Of a stretch of 6,685 bases of DNA, positions 6,372-6,685 are shown piece after piece; the first letter of the stretch is position 1; each line of letters begins with the position of its first letter. Below the pieces are notes generated by a model. That model did no database searches. It was not told the DNA's origin and saw nothing but the letters and a program-made list of their open reading frames with translations. The position numbers and the translations under genes are program-made. The stretch is from DATBAK01 sp036787815 (GTDB lineage: Bacteria; Actinomycetota; Acidimicrobiia; IMCC26256; PALSA-610): assembly GCA_036787815.1 (NCBI GenBank), contig DAIQOP010000226.1, positions 1 through 6,685 of the forward strand, written 5' to 3'.

Positions 6372-6377
6372 GAGGGG
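6372..6377 (+). promoter_or_regulatory. Ribosome binding site of the ligase gene
   Basis: GAGGGG lies nine bases before the ATG at 6387. A second GAGGG (6380-6384) is only two bases away and probably too close. No other in-frame start codon is near upstream, so 6387 is the likely start. Confidence 0.45.
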
Positions 6378-6386
6378 CTGAGGGCC

Positions 6387-6685
6387 ATGCCGAAGACGAT
6401 CGCGATCGCGCCGTCGTGGTACTGGCCGGCACACGTGCCGCGCGTCGTGGGCGTCCCGCCGTTCGCCGTGCACGAGCTGCTCGTGGAGCGCCGGGCGCGC
6501 CGCGAACCGGAAGGGCTCGCGCTCGTCGGCGACGGCGAGCGGCTCACGAACGCCGATCTCGCGGCGCGGGTACGGGAGTGGGTGGAGCATCCCGAGCCGG
6601 CGGGCGGGCTGCTCACCGGGCCACCGACGGTGGCGGGCGCGGGCGCCGTGCTCGGTGCGCTCGCGCGCGGAGCACCGTTCGTGCT
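6387..6685 (+). CDS. Acyl-CoA ligase / AMP-dependent synthetase, N-terminal part (cut by window end)
   Basis: The frame is open from ATG 6387 to the window edge, giving 99 residues. The N-terminal layout fits the adenylate-forming superfamily (acyl-CoA synthetases, about 500 residues when whole). PPFAVHELLVERRARREPEG (24-43) resembles the opening helix, GLALVGDGERLTNADLAARV (43-62) resembles the A-L-V-x-x-G-x-x-L-T-Y-x-E-L segment, and the stretch at 82-99 ending ALARGAPFV resembles the helix whose end reads a-x-x-a-G-A-x-x-V. The Tyr usual in LTY is Asn here. The ATP-binding and catalytic motifs lie beyond the window, so the call rests on the N-terminus only. In this superfamily the enzyme activates a carboxylic acid with ATP and CoA. 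It is the last visible gene of the operon, 37 bp after the membrane protein, and hints that the molybdoenzyme's substrate or product is an organic acid (inference). Confidence 0.65.
   Translation, partial: MPKTIAIAPSWYWPAHVPRVVGVPPFAVHELLVERRARREPEGLALVGDGERLTNADLAARVREWVEHPEPAGGLLTGPPTVAGAGAVLGALARGAPFV

Overview
The window looks like part of a chromosome from a high-GC actinobacterium-like organism. Third codon positions are nearly all G or C, GTG starts follow G-rich Shine-Dalgarno sequences, and the rightward genes are packed with ATGA and TGATG overlaps. This is inference from base composition and gene style; there is no rRNA or other marker to fix the taxon. I see no tRNA, CRISPR array, insertion sequence or integrase.

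Left part (1-894): there may be the tail of a rightward gene at 1-60. A small rightward Cys-rich zinc-ribbon protein (about 168-458) then converges on a leftward gene (481-894). That leftward gene encodes a two-cluster [4Fe-4S] ferredoxin carrying an extra C-terminal zinc-ribbon-like tail.

Divergent control region (895-1063): this 169-bp gap holds a clear forward promoter (TTGACA, 17 bp, TAGGGT) in front of the large operon. A possible leftward -10 element (TATGAT) lies inside the forward promoter's spacer, so the two promoters may be interlocked.

Right part (1064-6685): a compact operon of five genes. (1) A 917-residue molybdopterin oxidoreductase catalytic subunit of the type II DMSO reductase group (NarG/EbdA/DdhA/SerA-like), with the H-x3-C-x3-C-x34-C pattern for the proximal cluster and an Asp in the position of the Mo ligand. 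(2) A 493-residue protein that I read as a divergent nitroreductase-fold (SagB-type-like) flavoprotein. (3, 4) Two related small membrane proteins of four predicted helices, CopD-like in pattern. (5) The first 99 residues of a likely acyl-CoA ligase or other adenylate-forming enzyme, cut by the window end.

How they may work together (inference): the molybdoenzyme lacks the usual four-cluster beta subunit, heme-b gamma subunit and NarJ/TorD-type chaperone in this window, and it has no Tat signal. The divergent ferredoxin, the flavin-fold protein and the membrane pair are the obvious candidates for electron transfer partners. The adjacent ligase suggests that substrate or product is a carboxylic acid activated to its CoA ester. 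The substrate is not identifiable from sequence alone. This molybdoenzyme, nitroreductase-like protein, membrane pair and ligase combination is not a characterised system that I recognise.
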